From Pegoplata infirma (taxonomy: Eukaryota > Arthropoda > Insecta > Diptera > Anthomyiidae), in NCBI GenBank assembly GCA_963921195.1, contig OY992537.1, positions 81,295,287 to 81,359,286 of the forward strand: a DNA stretch of 64,000 bases, given 5' to 3'. The first letter of the stretch is position 1. Every line of letters begins with the position of its first letter. A program made the position numbers and the translations under genes. The notes under the pieces are model-generated. The model was given only the letters and a program-made list of their open reading frames with translations, did no database searches and was not told the DNA's origin. Shown piece after piece: positions 58,262-64,000 of this stretch.

Positions 58262-58531
58262 CATTGATGAGTCAGAAAAATATTTTACAAAATATTTTTG
58301 TCTCTCATAAATATTTGTTCACTAAATCAAAAACTTACACTCGAAATATATTTCACAATTAAAATTTTTTTTTTTTTTTTCAAAAATGACTAAAGAAATT
58401 TACTCAAAATAAAAAATTGCTTATCAAAATTGTTAATTTATTTCATGTTGAAAACTTAATTATCACTTTAAAAATCCATTGTGGAGGTATTCATCGATTC
58501 GGCCAAGTCGAATTTAACTTTTCTACTTGTT
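58262..58531 (+). mobile_element. DINE-1-like 3' part
   Basis: Matches 4850-5118: CAAAAATGACTA, TTATCAAAATTG, CCATTGTGGAGGTATTCATC, CAAGTCGAATTTAACTTTTC and a terminal TACTTGTTTTT. The 5' part is missing at the mariner junction. Confidence 0.6.
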
Positions 58532-59106
58532 TTTACATATTGTTTTACTTTTCTTAAACAAATGAAACATTTTTATGTCAGAATAACTTCAAAGTCCTGC
58601 ACTTTAATCAAGGAGATAAGAAAATTACAGTTTTCTCGGCCCGCCCCTTCAATTTTTTTTTTTACATTTTAGAGGGAATTTTAGCAAAACTGTTAAAAAT
58701 ATATACGTAAATACGTGTTTAGTATTAAACTTTATTTTTTTTTTTTAAGTTTTTATACGTTTTTTTACACTTTTAGCATTTTTTTTCGATAATACCGGTA
58801 CGTACCGGTATTGACGTTTCGGTATCGGTAAAACCATAACCGATTCAACTCAAATACCGTAACCGATACCGAAATAAATAAAAAAAATGATACCAATACC
58901 GATGTCGATACCGTTATTCGTTTCGATTGCAACCCTTGCAAACTACTGATCTGATTTTGTTGAAATTTTTTTTGATTTGTAGATTATTAAATTCTTTTGT
59001 ACTTATCGTGAGCATATTGATTTGGTAAACCTGCTTCAGCTATAAGCGATATAACTTTACTAATATTTGCTTGCATAATTGATAAATTATTTTTTAATGT
59101 ATCAAA
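58532..59106. other. Segment with repeated CGGTATCGGTA motifs
   Basis: Between 58793 and 58920 the motif ACCGATACCG or its complement CGGTATCGGT occurs repeatedly in both orientations. It ends at GATTGCAACCCTTGC, which reads GCAAGGGTTGCAATC in reverse and resembles a hAT-type terminus. No second end was identified. Confidence 0.4.
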
Positions 59107-59107
59107 T

Positions 59108-59700
59108 CCCAACAAAAATTGGCATTACTAGTAATGGGTTTTGTAATCCGAAACAGATGTTAAAAAAGCTGTGTTTACATCATACGCTTTTCGGTATGAT
59201 TTTCTCTCGGTACACATGCAAAACATCGACGATAGTTCGTATAATCATACCGAAAATCCTATGATGTAAACACAGCATAAGTAGTTACTTATTGAATGAA
59301 ACACTAATTATTTTAACAAGGGCGTGAGACAAAAATAACTAGGAAGAGTATGGAGATAAATAAGTTGTTACTGCCTCGGATTACAAATAAGGAGTAAAAA
59401 CCCATTACCAATAAGAAGTAAAAAAAAAAAACTTTTAAAATTTAACTTGTTTTTACTAAAACTTAAAAATTCCGTAATTTTTATTAAGTTTTTAAGTACT
59501 TTTTAAGTTAATTGAATTGTAAAGGTTAAAAACTGCAAGTGCAAGAAGATATTATTACTTAGGGGTGCTTTTATAACATATTACTGAGAAGTAGTTACTT
59601 TTGGGCTTTAAATAATGTTAATGGTAATGGGTACTCATTATAAATAATGTACTTGGTAATGATTACTTTTCACAACTCATTACCATGTTTTTGCTGTTGG
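59108..59700. mobile_element. Probable CCCAACAAAAA-ended element
   Basis: CCCAACAAAAATTGGCATTAC at the left and CATTACCATGTTTTTGCTGTTGG at the right are imperfectly inverted, and AATGGGTT/GTAATGGGTACTCATTA motifs recur, as in the 42264 and 46007 elements. No target duplication visible. Confidence 0.45.
59168..59276. mobile_element. 109-bp hairpin MITE
   Basis: GCTGTGTTTACATCATACG at 59168 pairs with ATGATGTAAACACAGC ending at 59276, continuing through TTTTCGGTATGATT. The terminus resembles TGCTGTGTTTTT of 29804-31350. Nested in the 59108-59700 element. Confidence 0.7.
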
Positions 59701-60272
59701 TCGTCGCTTTGTCTTGCTTGTACACTCTCCGAAACTTAATCTAGGATGTCCTGTGCAAGTCAATCGGAATATGTATTTCGAACTCTTGTTTTTATACGAT
59801 TGCATTTTTGCCAAAATTCTGACATTTTTTTGCAATTATAATTTATGCGTGTTTCTAATTGACTTTCGACGAATGTGTAGCCCTCATTTTTAATAAAGCT
59901 TATCACGATATCCTTTACTTTTCGAGCTTTTTCAGCACTTGCACCACTTTCTAACCATCATATATCGAAAATATGTGAGCGATAAATTTTTCAATTATAA
60001 CATGTGCCTATTGCAAAAATAATTTTTAATAAGGATAAAATTAAGAAAAAAAAAATAAAAGGCGGTGAAAAAGATAAAAACAAACATATTTCTTTACATG
60101 CATAACAATATAGGAGCAACGCGCGAATCGTAAATTAACAAAACACCACACAAAAATCCAAAGTTTGACATCAAAAACAACGACGCCGCTTTGATCTGCG
60201 GGAGATAACTCAAAGACGTGCAAAAGTGTGCAGCTGGTATTACCAATTTTAGAATCTTGGAATATGAACTAA
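59701..60272. other. AT-rich DNA, no gene recognised
   Basis: The 60- and 64-codon overlapping minus frames near 60041-60288 lack known domains. A TATATCG/ATATG stretch is unremarkable. Confidence 0.35.
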
Positions 60273-60275
60273 TAA

Positions 60276-61492
60276 CACTGCGTGACAAAAGTGACCACTA
60301 TTTTAGAAAACAAGAGGTACGACCATCATTTCTATATATTTCGGACATGCTGAATCGAATGGCGTACTCCGTTTTTCGATGTATGGTACAGTTTTCTTGC
60401 AAAATGTCGTTAAAGATTTGCTGATTTCGAGCCAGTTTTTCAACAAAAAAATTTGCAAAGTTAATGATTTATAAATTTTATGGCATGAAAAACAAAGATA
60501 TGACTTGTAGCAATATTTCTTATGCAAATTTGGTTCAAAGCTTGTTATCTTAAGCCCTTAAATTCGCGAATTTCTTCATTTTTTAGGGTTTTCGCGAAAT
60601 TAACAGCCAAAATGGTCTTTGATAAAAAACTTGCTTTTAGTGAATCAAAAAGGCATCCCTAACAATACGAATAGTGGACAAAAAACAGCTATGTTATATG
60701 GACCATCATGATGAAAATCGCGAAAAACCGTTTTTTTGTATATGCCAGCATCACTTTACGAGATGATTTAAGACTCCATCTTTTAGTATATAATGTGGGA
60801 TTCTTAAACAATTAACTGACCAAAAATTTGGCCAAAAAAAGTTTTCATTTGCAAAAGTTATCTTAACAAAAACTATAATTATTGTAGGATTAACACTGAA
60901 ATAATAGTTTTTGTTAAGATAACTTTTGCAAATGAAAACTTTTTTGGCCAAATTTTTGGTCAGTTAATTGTTTAAGAATCCCACATTATATACTAAAAGA
61001 TGGAGTCTTAAATCATCTCGTAAAGTGATGCTGGCATATACAAAAAAACGGGTTTTCGCGATTTTCATCATGATGGTCCATATAACATAGCAGTTTTTTG
61101 TCCACTATTCGTATTGTTAGGGATGCCTTTTTGATTCACTAAAAGCAAGTTTTTTATCAAAGACCATTTTGGCTGTTAATTTCGCGAAAACCCTAAAAAA
61201 TTAAGAAATTCGCGAATTTAAGGGCTTAAGATAACAAGCTTTGAACCAAATTTGCATAAGAAATATTGCTACAAGTCATATCTTTGTTTTTCATGCCATA
61301 AAATTTATAAATCATTAACTTTGCAAATTTTTTTGTTGAAAAACTGGCTCGAAATCAGCAAATCTTTAACGACATTTTGCAAGAAAACTGTACCATACAT
61401 CGAAAAACGGAGTACGCCATTCGATTCAGCATGTCCGAAATATATAGAAATGATGGTCGTAACTCTTGTTTATTTTTTAGTGTTCCGCAGTG
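60276..61492. mobile_element. 1.2-kb near-perfect palindrome, CACTGCG ends, TAA duplication
   Basis: Begins CACTGCGTGACAAAAG and ends TAGTGTTCCGCAGTG. The arms are almost identical reverse complements centred at about 60884, with few mismatches after the first 40 bp. TAA flanks both sides (60273-60275; 61493-61495). The terminus is that of 18769-21545 (CACTGYG). The frames at 60303-60527 (minus) and 61252-61539 (plus) are the same sequence read from the two arms. High arm identity suggests recent origin or gene conversion. Confidence 0.85.
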
Positions 61493-61495
61493 TAA

Positions 61496-62579
61496 ACGAA
61501 AAAAATCCGATTGGAGATTTCAGGTGGGAACACAACTAAAACTGTAGTTTAAATTTCACTAGGTGACATGGCACTGGAGAGACATTAATTTTTTTAAAAA
61601 AAAAAAATCGAGAACAAGCTTACCACATTGTAATTACTTTAAAATTTAGTTAATCAGCCTTACCACAAGAAAATAAAATAAATTTAAAATGAGCTTTTAA
61701 TTTTATTTCCATACAAATTGTTTTTGTTTTTTAAATCGACTTTCAAAAAATGTATAGAAAATTTGAAATTTAAATTTAAACTTTTGTTAAAATAGAATTT
61801 TTATTTTTTTATGGTACGGTCCAATATCTTCTAATTCAATATAATTTAATAATTTTGATTTATTTTAACAAAATTTTTTTTATCTGGTTTTAATTAATTT
61901 AAAGTTGAACCTAAGTTTCCTCTTATTCACACTGCTAAAACTAACTGTTAACTCGCCTTCTCTTTTGAAGCTGTTCTTAATAAAACAAAAACAACAAATT
62001 TCAAAACCGTGGTTTTGTTAGAAATAGTGATACAAACTAAGAAAAATAACTTTTTAATTTTCTTTAATTCTTATTCATCATGTTTATAATCGTATTTTTC
62101 GACCAAAAATTTAATCTTAAATTGTAACACAATATTTATTTATTTTTTTTTCGTTTGTCATGATTGAACAAAATCACTTTATTATAAAATTTTATCAGTA
62201 TAATTCTTATAGTTACAGTTGATTGAATGCTTAATTCATTTAGGGAATGTCATGCACTTCATTGACTGTATGTACATTGTAAAATAATCACAAAAATAAC
62301 TATCTTTTAACAATTTGTAATGATACTGCTGGTGGAGCTTTTGGTGATAAAAATGGTGATGGTGGCATCAAAGGAAATATAGTGAAAAGTACACTTAAAA
62401 TAATTTATTAGTAGCATGTGTGGCCTAAATTTCTTAAAGGCGTTTAAAAAAAAACAATCTGAATGCAGAGGAGTTGTAACTTTAAATAAAGTTCCGGATT
62501 TAGAAACATTTTTCTTTTTACCCATTAATGCCTGCCTCCATATTCCACGGTTTTTTTTTGACCATTTTTATTCTTTAAA
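61496..62579. other. AT-rich DNA, no gene recognised
   Basis: A GGTGATGGTGGCATC-type stretch near 62340-62370 is short and unassigned. The 72- and 60-codon frames at 62307-62598 overlap on opposite strands and have no known domain. Confidence 0.35.
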
Positions 62580-64000
62580 CGCATATGGTTTTCTATGAAA
62601 GTATTTCACATAAGGACAAAAGTGACTAAGAAAAGAACCGTCATCAAATTTCACTGAAGGCATTTATTAATTTTAATTTTTTAGAAGTCTTTTATTTTTT
62701 AGACTTATTTTAGACCTCTTTTGTAACACAATTTAACAATAATTTTCTTTAAATTTTTCGATCATAATATTTTTTATTTCCACAAGACACGTTTATTTTA
62801 TTTTCGGACATACTCACAGAATTTGTTTTTCCGGTTCATGTGTACAGCAAAATTTTTAATTTGTCATATGTAAAATCTAAAAAAATATGTAAAATCCTTA
62901 ATTTATATTATGCTTAATTTATCGTCCAAGACATTCTCAAAAAAAAAAAATCCGTAAAAAAGTTAAATTATTAAGGATATATCATAAAATCTTTTTTAAA
63001 TTTCAACTCAGTGAAACTGAAATAAATGTTTAAAAAAACCGTCAGTTTTTGGAATTTAGAAAAACTGTAAATGCAGTTGTGTAAACAAGACGTTGAACCA
63101 TCACTGAGCAATGTTTAAAAATTACCCCACTTTATCCGTAAAAGTTACAGAGGATTAAAGTTGAAAAATCGATAAAAATGGCTTGAAATAATCCATAGTT
63201 TTTTCCTTCTTTCGCATTTTTGTTTAAGTTCTCCTTATATTTCAATCTTTTCCGGCATAACACAAAGTCATTACATATAAAAGATTATTTTAATGTTGGC
63301 TTGATAGATGCTTCATCGCTTGGTAAGAAGTTATAAGACGGTTAAGTTTTGAAACCAAAAATTAAGAGTTTTTAAATTTTCGAGGTTTTTTGATCAGGGA
63401 TTTTGGCCCCCTATATAAAATGAAAAAAGTTGAACTAGAGTTGGTAGCTGTTGTAATTCTTAACATTTTGGTATTAATCCCGTTAATGTGCCACGAATAG
63501 TTAAGGAGTATCAGCAGATCAAATTTCGAAAGAAAAACGTAATTTTTTTAAAATACCAGTTTTTCGCAAGGCACATTCGCGGTTTCATTCGAAATTTGGT
63601 GGACTCTTGCGTAAACCGAGTTTTTTAGGAGTTTACATAATAAAATAACTGGCGGGTTTATAAAAAATAAATTGCAAAAATTTTATGGCATTTTTGAAAA
63701 TTGAGCGAAATTTGCAAATCTGTTTCCAATTTTTTTTAGTAGCAATTAATGCATCATGTTCATTTTAATACACCAAAAGACGTGCCTTAACGAGTAGAAC
63801 TGATGTGCTTTTTGACTTTTTACTTTATGCCATTTAAGCGCGATGATTTTATCTAAGCCTGTTTTGATCTGGCACATCCAAGGCTTTACACGAAATCGGA
63901 TGAAATTTTTTTTAAATGAAAACCCACTTGATGTGTCATCATAAAATCAGAGGCGGGTTAAAAAATTTTGATGATTATAGATTTTCTTGTTATAAAAAAG
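62580..64000. other. AT-rich DNA with fragments of foldback sequence
   Basis: AAGAAAAGAACCGTCATCAAA with CACTGAAGGCAT (62632-62663) resembles 21300-21338 of the CACTGTG foldback, so a diverged fragment lies here. From about 63380 to the end the sequence has the style of a foldback arm (GGCACATTCGCGG, GGCACATCCAAGG) but its partner would be beyond the window. Confidence 0.35.

Noticed and set aside
60303..61539. Two apparently homologous small proteins on opposite strands
   Set aside because: They are the same sequence read from the two arms of a palindrome.

Overview
This window looks like intergenic, repeat-dense DNA from a dipteran insect, probably a higher fly. The evidence is strong AT-richness, no intact host gene, DINE-1/INE-1-like elements with the block GTCCGTCTGTCCGTCTG, and relics of RTE, mariner, piggyBac, Helitron and hAT-like transposons. 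The organism is an inference; no conserved host protein is visible. Most open frames longer than 60 codons are chance frames in AT-rich DNA, or reading frames through minisatellites and palindromes.

The main structure is a set of long inverted repeats (foldback-type elements), many nested inside one another. In order: 538-3608 (four levels: a foldback carrying a hAT-like element that carries a small MITE, plus a second foldback); 3623-3940 (a block of alternating mirror-image motifs); 5756-6018 (MITE); 6385-7139 (54-bp minisatellite); 7485-8327 (5'-truncated RTE with target duplication); 8400-9880 (DINE-1-like units around a 25-bp minisatellite); 9882-11909 (2-kb palindrome); 14903-17331 (AT-rich palindrome holding a 1.8-kb element with a decayed coding region); 18769-21545 (2.8-kb palindrome); 22502-23432; 23484-24085; 25184-26058; 27752-28731; 29804-31350 (palindrome with a rearranged A-tailed insertion); 33939-38330 (small elements in a duplicated, diverged repeat field); 39013-39795 (hAT MITE); 40284-42948 (piggyBac with TTAA ends); 43409-46876; 47047-50221 (foldback with tandem-repeat arms and a decayed internal gene); 52708-57376 (three nested elements); 57733-58250 (mariner 3' half); 60276-61492 (well-preserved palindrome).

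Two groups deserve most attention. First, five elements begin CCC and end GGG and are flanked by 2-bp A/T direct repeats (TA, AT, TT, AA, AT). One of them (15057-16865) keeps two coding remnants that I recall from unannotated, repetitive invertebrate proteins. Second, the foldback 47047-50221 has an 8-bp target duplication, arms built of about 160-bp tandem repeats, and a loop encoding fragments with HARW- and AERG-type motifs seen in another widespread, poorly annotated transposon-like protein family. Both may be transposon groups that are not well described; family names would need database searches.

The genes do not act together as a pathway. All recognised coding sequences are broken transposase or reverse transcriptase relics. 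The one candidate host exon is a 72-codon minus-strand frame at 31955-32173 with a good splice-donor match, and it is weak.
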